Position numbers and translations under genes: made by a program. DNA of 64,000 nt from Rachicladosporium sp. CCFEE 5018 (lineage: Eukaryota; Ascomycota; Dothideomycetes; Cladosporiales; Cladosporiaceae), in the NCBI GenBank assembly GCA_002077045.2, contig KZ111188.1, forward strand, positions 1-64,000, read 5' to 3'. The notes beneath the pieces were generated by a model. It searched no databases, had not been told where the DNA came from, and worked only from the letters and a program-made list of their open reading frames with translations. Positions 51,449-61,653 of this stretch are shown here, piece after piece. Position 1 is the stretch's first letter; each line of letters starts with the position of its first letter.

Positions 51449-53757
51449 ATGGCTTCACTCTCCGGCGCTGGGCGTCTCAAAGACGACGTCGACTACTCTC
51501 GCTCGCACCGCAGTCCCCCGGCTGTTCCTTCTATAGCTTACAACGCCGTTTCTCCCGAGCAGGCGCCTGAGATTAGTGATCGGCCGTTGGGACAGACGTT
51601 GCGCTCGCGTTTGGATACTGAGCAGCAGTACCAGGATATCGCGCGCACCAAGAGTCGCGGTGGGGAGCGTGAGCATCAGCATCAGGCGAGGAAGCATAGT
51701 CTAAGTGGGCTGCTGAGGAGGCAGCCTTCTGGGAGTGCGGTCTCCGTGCATTCACGAGCTGGCTCGGAAGTACCTACCTCACCACCACTGCCACCAAACA
51801 GCACCTTCCTACAATACAACGCCAACACGACCCTAGGCGACTCCCAGCGACACAAACCGCAAGACTCCATCTCGACCACCTCGGAGCGCTCAGGCTTGTT
51901 CCGCACAAAGTCCAAAGACAGCGTAGGCAAGGAAAGGAACATGCTGCGCAAATCTTCCAAAGCGCGGCAACAGCAAGCCGCTGAGCTGGAGCGGCAAGCA
52001 CGCGAAGCCCAACTCCTGCCTCGCCAGCCGCCGCGCCTTCCAAGCCACAACCCTCTGCCGAACCTCTCCTCTTTCGATGAAGGCCGCCCAGACAGCGTCG
52101 CCATCTTCAGCCCTCAAGCCTACACCGATCCTCGTGCTCCTCCCGCTGTACCACAGCAAGGTCACTACAACAATACTCCGACAGCCAACTTCTCTCGGCC
52201 TGGAGGGAACGCTTTCGCTATGGCGAAGTCGACGTCGTTTGAGCAGAACAGCTCGAGTTCGCCTGCTTATGCTGTGAGAGGTGCTTCCGCTTCGCACTCC
52301 GCCAGCCCACCATCGTTCAATGCGTTGCCGGGAAGTGTGAATGGAGAGAATGGCGAGACTGGAGGAGCGAGCATGACGAACAGGGGGAGGTACAGTTATG
52401 CTAGTACGGCTGCGGGCAATGGCGGTCATGTTAACAGTCCGCGAAGGGTGAGGCGGAGGAAGGACCCCACGCCTTTCAAGTGAGTTCGCCTGTTGTCGTC
52501 CGGTGATAGTATGGGTCACTGACTATGAACAGCATTCTCGTCATCGGCACAAAGTCGAGCGGCAAGACCTCGTTCATCTCGTTCCTTCGCCATTCGCTTG
52601 CACTACCTTCGCATAAGCCTCAGGAAGCACCATTCAGTCCGCCACCACAAGGCAGCTTCACGTCACATCATCTCGAGGCCGATATGGAGGGTGAGAGGAT
52701 CGGACTGACTTTATGGGATTCGCCTGGTCTAGAGACGAACATCGTCGACTTACAACTGCGCGAGACAACTGCCTTCATCGAAGCGAAGTTTGAGGATACT
52801 TTCAAGGAGGAGCAAAAGGTGCAGCGCAGTCCCGGGTTCAAGGATACTCACATTCATTGCGTGTTCTACGTTCTGGACCCGATTCGTCTGGATGCCACGG
52901 TTGCTGCTGCGGGCGAGAAGAGCAGCAAGGGTGGACTGGACGAGGACGTGGACCTGCAGACACTTCGCGCACTCTGGGGCAAGACGACAGTCATCCCAGT
53001 AATCGCCAAAGCCGACACCCTCACAACAGCACACATGGCCTTTCTCAAGCGTGCCGTCTGGGAGAGCATCAAGACAGCGAAGCTCAGCCCACTCGAAGCG
53101 CTGGAGCTAGAAGAAGACGACATCGATTCGGGTAGAGATTCTGACAATGACGACGAGGACTCTGCTGTGCCTACCCACGACACAGATGCCAACGAGAGTG
53201 TCACGAACAACCTTCTCGACCGCTCTTCGTCCGAAGAAAGCATTCCTCTGCCAACGAAACGCACCTCACACATCCGCCAGCCCTCTGGTCCAGCATCGCT
53301 GAACGACGAAGAGCCTTACATTCCACTCTCCATACTGTCGCCCGATCCCTACGCTCTCAAGTCTACTAATCCATCACAGAAGGACCTCGTTCGCACGTTC
53401 CCGTGGGGCACAGCCTCGCCTTTCAACCCCCAACACTGCGACTTCCTTCGTCTCCGAGACTCAATCTTCCTCGAGTGGCGGAGTGATCTGCGGGAGCTGA
53501 GTAGGGTGCGGTGGTACGAGGCTTGGAGGACTGCGAGGCTGAGGAATGTACCCGGGAGCAAAATGAGGATCAAGGGTGGTGTCACACCTGTGGGCGCTGT
53601 GCCGAGAGAGGGACGTGGCGCGAGTGGTGGCTTCAAGGGCGAGGGCAGAGTGCCAAGGAGTGTGAGTAGTCAAGGGCAGAATGGTGTGATGGGTGTTGGA
53701 CAGTCGGCTATGGGAGGCGGAGGTGTCCCGCAGAGTGCTGGTGCAGCTGCTTATTGA
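51449..53757 (+). CDS. Non-canonical septin with long disordered N terminus
   Basis: Two exons (51449-52479, 52533-53757) encode 751 aa. The first 340 residues are Ser/Pro/Gln/Arg-rich and disordered, with a Gln/Arg helix (KARQQQAAELERQAREAQLL). A polybasic stretch (SPRRVRRRKDPTPF) leads into the GTPase domain: ILVIGTKSSGKTSF (P-loop, about 349-357), LWDSPGLETN (G3), PVIAKADTLT (G4). RTFPWGTASPFNPQHCDFLR and WYEAWRTARL match the septin C-terminal G-domain end (YPWG...HCDF..YE..R). An acidic insert (DDIDSGRDSDNDDEDSA) interrupts the domain. It lacks the usual C-terminal coiled coil and ends in a Gly-rich tail. This departs from core septins; it may be an auxiliary septin. Confidence 0.86.
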
Positions 53758-54657
53758 GCGGTATGAGTACGGAGAAGACGACGTTGTTGACGGATTGCCT
53801 GCTACTGGACATCGACCTGGATATCCGACAGGCGAGTACACGATACCGATTGCAGCATGCACAAAACGGCATACACATACTACCTGCCGCAGCGATACAC
53901 CTATCGACTACGAAACCAACGCCGACGGCCGACGAAGGTTAATGTGTGCTGCGGGTTGGCGATCGACGCTCGATGAGCGAAGTGGCGAAGAATTTGATTA
54001 CATGCGCGAGGATAGAACAAGTTTGCGGTGTTTTGTGGCGAAGTGTAGAGTAGGTATATACCCCTTTGTTTTCTGTAGCGAAATGCGAGTCGATGTCAAC
54101 ACAGGTTGGCCTTCAACGCCGCATTCCAAGAAGCACGATCGGGTCTTCGAGCTTGACATCAATGGTCTGTAGCTTTACGCCCCCTGCACTGCCTTCAGTG
54201 CCGCGTGTGAGGTTGAGAGAGTGGTGATGAGGGCGATGCTACAGGCCTCGGCCAGGCTTGCAGGCCGCGATCGGCGTAGGCGAGCTTTCGGACAACCTGC
54301 CTACGCGTGATTTTGATGAGAGAGTGCCGTGCGACAACTGAAGCATGTCTGCAGCTGGCCTGAGTGTCGATCGTAGGAGAAGCCTCGCGATGTAGCGCTT
54401 CTGCACTACATCGCACCAGACTGAGGCTCGATGCCATATCATTGGTCGATCTGCCATCTACGCGCGCAACGTGCATGCTGTGCCGCACGAGTGCAACATG
54501 GATGCTGTGCCGCCTCGTTCTTTTGGCCTGACTTTCGCTGTCTGTACGAGGCAACGATGTCGACATTGGCAACTGGGGACTTGTCAATTGACTTTCGTAG
54601 CCTTTGCTTGGACCGCTTGCCGACAGGAACGGATGTGTGGCGTCGGGCCGCGGCACG
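53758..54657. other. Intergenic region upstream of HET gene
   Basis: 0.9 kb with no recognised gene. Long overlapping frames on both strands (54195-54810) have no family features. Confidence 0.35.
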
Positions 54658-56694
54658 ATGGACAAGGTTCACGTCTCCACCCCCTCGCTCCAGATCTTCC
54701 ATTACAACGACCTTGACGAACCCCAGACTCACATTCGCCTGTTGAGGATTTATACGGCAGCAGTAGATGGTGCTATCGAATGCGAGTTGCAATATTGGGC
54801 TGTCGAGCACAGCCCAGCGTACTCGGCGATATCGTACACTTGGGGAGATCCTCGCCGTACCGCTGTCATTGCAGTCAATGGTCTATCTCTGACTGTCCGA
54901 CAAAGCTGTGCACTTGTCTTGTGCCAGGCACATCGCTACGGCAATGCTTACTTCTGGGTCGATGCGATCTGCATTAACCAAAGCAATGAGGATGAGAAAA
55001 GCTATCAAGTTCGGATGATGGGTCAGATCTTCAGGCGTGCTGAAGCGGTACTGGCGTGCGTCGGGCACCACTCGAGTGACAGCGCCTTTCTTTGCGGGAC
55101 GCTCAAAGACCACGAGATCACCCTTCTTGCCATTGTCGGTCAGCTCGACAGCAGCAATACTGCTTTTTGGCCCCAGTTCCGGCTGCCGAACTCGACATTG
55201 CACCAACTGTGGCGACTCGCGAAGAGCATCGCCTGGCGCCTACGCTTCACGCTTGAGACACATCGACGCATTTTTGCTGCCGTGGTTGCCATGCTGGAGC
55301 GTCCATACTTCCAGCGGGTCTGGGTGGCCCAGGAACTCTTCATGGCGAAACGATCTCTACTGTTGTGTGGTTTCGATCAGTGCGAAATGGTGGCGCTCGA
55401 GGGTCTTCTTGCTATATCCACCCTCTCCGACTGGGGTACTCCTCGGTCCGACGCTGCATTTTTGTACAGTGTAGGCTACCGCTTTCGTAACATGCCATTT
55501 TGGCGCCGCATGTTATACTCAGTGACGCAAAACATCGATCCTGACGGACTTTTGGGATACTCGGGCGCAGAGAGCGCCTTGGCGACTCCGTTGCGCTATG
55601 CCGGTAGCTGCAACGCCCGACCGGAGGAGTCCCTCGGCCGCATGATGAACATCGTTCAGATGTTACAATGCACTGACCTACGAGATATGATCTATGCCAT
55701 AGTGGGCATGCTGGGCGCCAGCATTGCAGAGCGCATCGTTATTGACTACCGTAATTCTACATTTGGTGTCGCCGTCGATGTCGTCCCGATCATCATTGGC
55801 GAATCGGCAGCGAGAGGGGTGCTCGATGAAGCAATCGATACTGATGGCGATCCAGGCCTCGGCAAGGTGTTGCAAGTTCTCGCCCTCTCGCCTGACGACT
55901 CGCAGTACACAACAGCAATCGCAGCACGAAGCGGTAACGAAACTGATATCACTTTAGTATCACATCCAGTGGCTGCGTTCAGAGTGGACGTCTGCGTCAA
56001 TCATTGGGCTGGTCATCGGATCTGGCAAGCTGGCAAGGTATGGAGACGAGGCTCAGAGGACATATGCGAGAAGCTTGATCGTCATGATGCGAAGCCGACT
56101 CGCGTTATCAAAGTCGAGGACGAGCGCGGTGAGCTATTAGCAGTGTCATCGGATCGAGTGCGCAACGGTGACTGGCTACTTGAAAGTGTGACACCATGGA
56201 GCTCGAGCTTCCCTGGAATGGTACTCCGTCCAGCTATATCTGGGAAGATGGAGATTGTCAGCACGGCTATCTTCATACGGTCCGACTATCCTGGGGCTTC
56301 TGCCACCGCTTTCAGCACCACGTTCGATGCAGAGGATCTTGCCACATGCCTATATCACTACACCTCTTTCTGGGGTCATTCACGGCGGGAAGTAGCGTTT
56401 CCCGTTCGTCCAATTGGCATTGGGTTAGCTGTGTCACCGGATTATCCTGGAGGCATCTATCGCCCACCTGAGATCATCCAACAGAACTCAGAGTTCTATC
56501 ATGCGAGCTACTTGAGGGGGAAGACTCCTGCCGACTTCGTCGACTATTTTGCAGTGCGACTTTGCTGCGAGACGATGTCGTCGTATGGCGAAGTGCTAAT
56601 GACCAAGCGGCGTACAAGTGACTTCTCTCCCGCTGCTCCGACGCAAACAGCCTGGATTCCGCCAAGAGCGGTAGATGTATGGCCAGATGACTGA
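54658..56694 (+). CDS. HET-domain protein
   Basis: Single exon, 678 aa from the first ATG; the frame is open 18 codons further upstream without ATG. The N-terminal HET domain is clear: RLLRIYTAAVDGAIECELQY, YSAISYTWGDPRRTAVIAVN (about 57-76), AYFWVDAICINQSNEDEKSY (about 97-116), RMMGQIFRRAEAVLACVG, and later RVWVAQELFMAKRSLLLCG (about 221). HET domains mediate heterokaryon incompatibility cell death in filamentous ascomycetes. The C-terminal 350 residues have a pattern common in HET proteins (LRDMIYAIVGML) but no NACHT, WD40 or ankyrin repeats. The partner or allele is unknown. Confidence 0.92.
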   Translation: MDKVHVSTPSLQIFHYNDLDEPQTHIRLLRIYTAAVDGAIECELQYWAVEHSPAYSAISYTWGDPRRTAVIAVNGLSLTVRQSCALVLCQAHRYGNAYFWVDAICINQSNEDEKSYQVRMMGQIFRRAEAVLACVGHHSSDSAFLCGTLKDHEITLLAIVGQLDSSNTAFWPQFRLPNSTLHQLWRLAKSIAWRLRFTLETHRRIFAAVVAMLERPYFQRVWVAQELFMAKRSLLLCGFDQCEMVALEGLLAISTLSDWGTPRSDAAFLYSVGYRFRNMPFWRRMLYSVTQNIDPDGLLGYSGAESALATPLRYAGSCNARPEESLGRMMNIVQMLQCTDLRDMIYAIVGMLGASIAERIVIDYRNSTFGVAVDVVPIIIGESAARGVLDEAIDTDGDPGLGKVLQVLALSPDDSQYTTAIAARSGNETDITLVSHPVAAFRVDVCVNHWAGHRIWQAGKVWRRGSEDICEKLDRHDAKPTRVIKVEDERGELLAVSSDRVRNGDWLLESVTPWSSSFPGMVLRPAISGKMEIVSTAIFIRSDYPGASATAFSTTFDAEDLATCLYHYTSFWGHSRREVAFPVRPIGIGLAVSPDYPGGIYRPPEIIQQNSEFYHASYLRGKTPADFVDYFAVRLCCETMSSYGEVLMTKRRTSDFSPAAPTQTAWIPPRAVDVWPDD

Positions 56695-57212
56695 TGGTCA
56701 TGGTTTCGTAAGCCTGTTCTACCTTGGATGAGGCGCCTGGATCTGTTCCTCGTCGACTGTATGCCGTATGACAAACGCGGACAATGTGTCTCCATCTTCC
56801 ATGCGCACACTGATGACTCTTCCAGCTCTAGCAAACGATGAGGGAGACCTGATTTAATCATTGTACCAAACAGCTGGCTCTCAGATCGTGGCATCTTTGA
56901 TTTCAGAATTGAACGCCTCCAGCCGTGTTCTCACAGTGACTTCCTCACAGTGACTTCAACATAGGTACAGTCAGACCGCAACATCGCCTTCACTTTGATG
57001 TCGCCTTTGGCTATGTTTTGTGTTTGTTGCTGCCAACTTCTTACTACACTCTCATCCTACTACATCGAACATCCCAAGACACTAACGACGCACAATTCAC
57101 ACCGGACCAAAAGATACATATCGTACTATCCGATACATTAAAGACCATTTCATACATCCGTCATTAATCATCGAGCTACACGTCGACGACCGTCCGTGAC
57201 CGAGGACTACAG
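56695..57212. other. Upstream region of the GH64 gene
   Basis: About 0.5 kb. Contains the 14-bp tandem repeat described separately and probably a short first coding exon and long intron of the glucanase gene (see that entry). Confidence 0.4.
56930..56957. repeat. 14-bp direct tandem repeat
   Basis: CTCACAGTGACTTC occurs twice back to back (56930-56943 and 56944-56957), about 270 bp before the first supported glucanase codon. TGACTTC-like half sites could bind a bZIP factor; this is a guess. Confidence 0.8.
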
Positions 57213-58465
57213 ATATAATCCCTCGATTTGGCATCCTCCTGCTGATTACAACCGCTTCTTTCTTTGGCAACAGCTTATGTGCAGCAGTCACTGTCGTCCA
57301 GCCTGACGAGCTCGGAGCCCGGCCAAATGCATCATCAAGTACTTCCGCCGAGAACGTTGGCCTGAGTATTTTTGCAACTGCAAACGGTGTCGGCAATCAG
57401 CACCTTACACTCGAGCTTGTCAACGATTTTCCTGGCACGGTCAATGGCTATGTCATTGGCAAAGACTCTAACAAGAATGTGATCTTCCTCAGACCCGACG
57501 GGAGCTATTGCTCAAGTTTCTCCTCCGATGTAGCTCTCCGGCTGAACGCTCGAGGTGGTACAATCAAGGTCACGCTTCCCGACTATCTCGATCCCGGTCG
57601 CATTTATCTCGCCGCAGGCAACTTGCACTTCTCTGGTGGCACTCAGCCTTCGTTCACAAATCCCAATGACCAAGACGCTGCGGTGCAGAGGGGTCTCGTG
57701 GAGTTTACTAGCAGTAGTACCGGCATGTTCGCTGATCTCACTTTCGTCGACTTCGTCGGTCTGCCCTTAGGGATGCCTCTCGTGAAAGGCGACGGCACCA
57801 CCGCGACGATCAAAGGCTCCAAAGCCGATGCTGTCGCCTCTGTCTGCTCCGCCATGAAGACACAATCGTCGAAAGACGGCAGACCCTGGTCCAGCCTTTG
57901 TCAAGTCGACTCCACGGGTAAGGCTCTCCGCGTTATCGCCCCCATTCATCATCCCGCCGTTTTCGAGAACTATTGGAATGACTATGTCAACCAAGTCTGG
58001 AGTTACTACGGTTCCAATATCCTCACCATCGATACCCAGAGTATCAATGGCAAAGTCTCCTGCCGCGTCACCGGCGGACGACTGACTTGCGATCGTGATG
58101 AGATCAGCTACGCCAAGCCCACCGCAAGCGACATCTTCGGCTGCGACACCGGTATTTCCGCGATTCCTCCAGCGGGTGAGAGCGACGTGCACAAAGCCGT
58201 CAAAGCTCGACTGTGCGCGGCTTTCAGTCGCGCTACGCTGTTGATTGCAGCTGGGAATGTGCAGCCTGGGGTTGGTGCTGCGAAGTACTATTCACAGAAG
58301 GTGGGAAACTTCTACGCTTGGGCTGTGCATGCTGCTGAGATTGATGGGAGAGGATATGCGTTCGCCTATGATGATGTGAGCCCTACGGGTGGAGTGCAGC
58401 AGAGCGGGATGCTAGTGGATACGAATGGACCGAAGAAGTTGACCATAGCAGTCGGCGGGTGGTGA
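57213..58465 (+). CDS. GH64 beta-1,3-glucanase (secreted)
   Basis: One long frame to the stop at 58465, about 416 residues after an acceptor-like CTACAG. It starts with a signal peptide (PRFGILLLITTASFFGNSLC, cleavage near AA) and continues with GH64 features: VIFLRPDGSYCSSF, IKVTLPDYLDPGRIYLAAGN, VEFTSSSTGMFADLTFVDFV, and RGYAFAYDDVSPTGG. GH64 enzymes are thaumatin-like folds that cut laminarin-type beta-1,3-glucan. No ATG opens this frame: an in-frame TGA lies at 57197-57199 and the codon before CCT-CGA-TTT is ATC. A first exon ATG-TTT-T at 57013-57019 spliced over 193 nt would give MFYIIPRFGILL, in frame; the donor (GTGTTT) is weak. Otherwise the start codon is lost. Confidence 0.82.
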
Positions 58466-58752
58466 ACGCCAACGCCTCAGGCAAAGACTGCAACAGCGAA
58501 GTAATCCTACTCAAGATCGACGGAATGCTCATTAGCACCTTTCTGTCCAGCTTAGATCTGCAACTACTTGTTCAGGGTGGTACATTGCAGATCAAAGTCC
58601 ACGACTGCCTTGATTCTGGCCGCATCTATGCCGCCGCGAGTGGCTTGCGTTTCACGATGATCGACAGCACCAAGGCAGAGTTGACGCCCCCTGGAAGGTG
58701 GGAACATGACTCACGACTGCACATCTGCCGAATGCAGACAGTGGGGGAGTAG
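58459..58752 (+). pseudogene. Degraded second GH64 fragment
   Basis: Overlapping the stop of the GH64 gene and in another frame, about 80 codons read VNANASGKDCNSEVILLKID, LQLLVQGGTLQIKVHDCLDS, GRIYAAASGLRFTMIDS. This aligns with the N-terminal part of the upstream GH64 (VNGYVIGKDSNKNVIFLRPD, LRLNARGGTIKVTLPDYLDP, GRIYLAAGNLHFSGG). It has no start, no signal peptide and no C-terminal domain, so it is a relic of a tandem duplicate. Because residues 1-85 of GH64 are missing and the break sits exactly at the end of copy 1, unequal crossover or internal deletion is the simple explanation. Confidence 0.78.
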
Positions 58753-59438
58753 CGCTGCTGCGCGTTCATGGAGGCCCATTACTTCGGCAGGCAGATCATG
58801 GTCTCAAGTAATCAGAGCAGCGCACTGGCTCACGGATTATTGCGACGTCTAGTGGACATGGCAATAGGCCAAGTAATGCTTGGGGAGCGGCGTGGTCCGT
58901 TGCGACACGCGTGCATGTCCCATGTCTGGTGAGCTTTGTGTTCACCATTAGGTCGCAACTGCATGCAAGGCTGTCGGTGCAGCGATTTTTCACAGCCTCG
59001 GGCGATGCTATACCTGCTCTGTGTGGCTTGAACTTTGCGTCTCTGTAGAATCCCCGCACAGCTTAGGTCTAGGCTATCCCTAAGCACTTTGTGTTTGCTT
59101 TGGCGAAGCTACGCGCTTGGCGGTGGTGGCTTGGAGAACGCCTTCTTCGTTGGCGTGCGGACGGATTGAGCAATAGCACACATGTTCATATTGTGCTGCC
59201 GATACAATCACGCGCATAACGATTCAAGTGTACGTTGATGACAGCCACTTGCATACGCCCAGCGATTTCTTCGCGTTTGGGTGCGGTGGCTTCGCGAAAG
59301 CTTGCATGTTCGGTCGCGACGAGTGCAGACATATAGTATGCACTCGTCGCCTGGCGAGAACGTCCTTTCACCTGTCAAGAAGACCACCCTATCGTGCCTA
59401 AACTCTGTAATTCTAGCTACCCGCGTCCGACAGCGACA
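58753..59438. other. Intergenic region with hairpin
   Basis: About 0.69 kb between the GH64 relic and the next surface-protein gene. Apart from the inverted repeat at 59316-59350, nothing recognised; I did not find the rest of the second GH64 gene. Confidence 0.4.
59316..59350. repeat. 12-bp perfect inverted repeat (hairpin)
   Basis: GCGACGAGTGCA (59316-59327) and TGCACTCGTCGC (59339-59350) are exact reverse complements around an 11-nt spacer (GACATATAGTA). It ends 88 bp before the ATG of the GPI-type protein. It could form a stem in the 5' UTR or be a dimeric factor site. Confidence 0.9.
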
Positions 59439-60286
59439 ATGCTCCTCATGACTTCTCTCGTAGCATTTCCTGTCCTTGTCCTTTCCAATCAACTCCTTGA
59501 CCAAGCTGAACTTGTCAAGCGCCAAACCTGCCCTATCGGCCAGGGCTATTTCTCAGAGTGTGGCTGCGTAAGTCTCCCAGAATTCGTCTGCTATAGAACT
59601 TCCCTAGGAACGAGTCTGACGCTCCTCTTTAGTGCCCTGATGTAGGCCTCCAAGGCTGTTACCAACCCCTCAGTCCCGTTGTGGGCCCCTGGGCCTGCTA
59701 TGATTACCCACCTGGCAATGTCATCGCAACTCAGACCGACTATGAAACCAGCACTACCTCTACTTATCGCCCAACGTCGACAAGCCTGAGCTATTCTTGC
59801 CCGTCTGGGGAAACCGAGTGCGGACCCACTTACTGCATGCTGCTCAGTTCGCAGTGCTGTGCGAGTACGGGAGAGAGCTGCCGATCCGGCAAGTATTGTA
59901 TCACAAGATCAGACGGGAGCTGGGGGTGCTGCCCAAATGGGTCGATCTGCAATGGCTCTGGGTCCGGGGGAGGAGATATCGTTGCGACGACAACCACCAG
60001 GCCTTATAGCACTGCGGCTGCGCCAGTGGAGACGTCGACTGTAGAGACTTCGACTGCGACGTCTGTTGCGCGTCCGAGTGTTACTACGGTGACTGAGCAG
60101 TCGATTTCTCTCACAGCAGAGACCACGACGCCGGCCACGAGAACGGTGTTCGTGGGAGGTGGAGAGACTACTGTGACACCAGCCGCGGCTACGGCTGCGA
60201 CACTCTCGGGTGTAGCCGTGAAGAAGGCGGTCGGCGGGGTGTTCGGGATCGTCGTTGCAGGTGCGGTTGCGGTGGTGGGATTGTAA
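59439..60286 (+). CDS. Secreted Cys-rich, Ser/Thr-rich GPI-type surface protein
   Basis: Two exons (59439-59567, 59633-60286; 65-nt intron, phase 0) encode 260 aa. Signal peptide MLLMTSLVAFPVLVLS; the kex2-type LVKR precedes QTCPIGQGYFSECGC|CPDVGLQGCYQP. A second Cys-rich block (ECGPTYCMLLSSQCCASTGE, GSWGCCPNGSIC) is followed by a Gly hinge, a Thr/Ser stalk and a hydrophobic C terminus (GVFGIVVAGAVAVVGL) fitting GPI anchoring. Cys spacing in the first block resembles fungal wall/secreted proteins but I do not see a full CFEM or WSC domain. The frame is also open upstream of the ATG, without another ATG. Role probably at the cell wall. Confidence 0.75.
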
Positions 60287-60711
60287 ATGAATGGTCTGCA
60301 TTTTACGATCGGTCGCACGAGGGTAGATAGGTAGTGTGAAGTGACTACCCGCGAAGGATAATCGAAATAGTGACATTCAATGATATCCTGAAGCTGCTAG
60401 TGGTCCGCTTCCATTGCGCTGTGCCTATCAATTGCTGGAATTGCTGGACCTCGTGCGCGTACTTCAGCCAACAGAGTTGACAACTCACTGTTCCTGGAAC
60501 GCTGACTGGATTCGCAACATCCTTGGATGCTCGGAGATGGGCTCACTTGTCGCACTTGTAGGTTCTGACTGTCTAGCCAAGCGAACGACTCAAGCCCATC
60601 AACGGAGTGGTCGATAGATCGGCTGTGGCTGCCAGCAGAGCCTGGAAGCAGGCTGAAGACAAGGCCTTGACCCATAAACTGTAAATTGCCAGCACAGATT
60701 CGAGGCATTTA
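60287..60711. other. Intergenic spacer
   Basis: About 0.4 kb of convergent 3' sequence. A minus-strand frame (60573-60711) continues the BTB locus beyond its frame break; no intact gene. Confidence 0.35.
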
Positions 60712-61306
60712 TCAGCGCAGCGGCTCGTCAGTCGGAGGAGCATTTGAGAATAACGGACTGATCGCAGAGTCAAGATCCGCGGTGAAGGGCACAAACCCGA
60801 GCTTCCCTGACCCAAACACAACGCAGTATTCTCGAAGACGAGTTCTTTCAGTTCGGTCACGCCGTACTGCTCAGCCACAACATAGACACGTGCGTGCGGC
60901 ATGATGAGAGCTTGTTGTACACTTTCGTTCTTCCCCTCGGTCTTAGGGAGATACTCGAGCCCGTAAATGTAGCCCATCATGGCCACGACCGAGTCCGAGT
61001 CATCGTCGTCGAAGTCGACGACGTCCTGGTGATATTCCTGGCGCCACTGAGTCAGCACGAGGTAATTAACGGGTTCACCGTACGTTCACATGCTGCGAAG
61101 TCGCCCAGTAGCAGCTTGCAAAAGTACGCCGACCTCTCGCAGAGTTTGCAGCGATGCGCAAAGAGCGTCCGCAAGCCGATCTTGAACTGAGTGTCTGACA
61201 GTGTTTCTTGATCGAAGTATGTATGAATTTGGTCAGCAAACAGTCCGCGCTCGTTCGCTATGGCTGGCACTCACGAGACCACCTCGTTCGACATTGAGGT
61301 CCCCAT
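60712..61306 (-). pseudogene. Broken BTB/POZ domain gene
   Basis: A BTB core is readable: ETLSDTQFKIGLRTLFAHRC, KLCERSAYFCKLLLGDFAAC, then (41-nt putative intron 61038-61078) DFDDDDSDSVVAMMGYIYGL, ARVYVVAEQYGVTELKELVF. After FENTA the frame shifts; the expected continuation (FGSGKLGFVPFTADLDSAIS, then NAPPTDEPLR) is in another frame and stops at 60712. At the 5' end no ATG connects to the BTB frame: ATG at 61306 or 61294 opens a frame whose GTGAGT donor has the wrong phase for it. An unusually short intron plus a frameshift plus no start argue for a pseudogene; a sequencing indel is the alternative. BTB proteins typically link substrates to Cul3 ligases. Confidence 0.6.
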
Positions 61307-61653
61307 GACAATTTACTGTATTTGTTGTAATGTTTGTCGGTCGAAGGATTGGTGGTGCTACAAAGCAGCGGGAGCAAAGTAGCGATCGGGTAGCGTTCTA
61401 GGTCAGATCGCTACAAGTGAGGAAGGTACGACCGTGAGCGCACGATCGTAGAGGACAGTGCATCTGGAGGCGGATCAGTCCACACCGGGGTGTTGCCGAA
61501 GCATACCGGTAGTACCGAGGCTGATGAGATGAGCCAGTGTCTTGTCCTTTGGCGCAGTTGGCCTGTCATTGGACTGATCCCAAGCTATTGTACATTTTGA
61601 GCCCGTGCGCGTAGCTGCTACACATGGTCACCCTCTCTTATATCTGGCATCGC
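61307..61653. other. Intergenic spacer
   Basis: About 0.35 kb; upstream side of the BTB remnant and downstream of the allergen-like gene. Nothing recognised. Confidence 0.35.

Noticed and set aside
52866..53273. Minus-strand Ser-rich ORF in the septin gene
   Set aside because: It mirrors the acidic (Asp/Glu) insert of the septin on the other strand; poly-Ser arises from GAC/GAG codons read in reverse.
61008..61020. Palindromic GTCGTCGAAGTCGACGAC-type sequence
   Set aside because: It lies within the repeated Asp codons of the BTB remnant and is explained by codon repetition.
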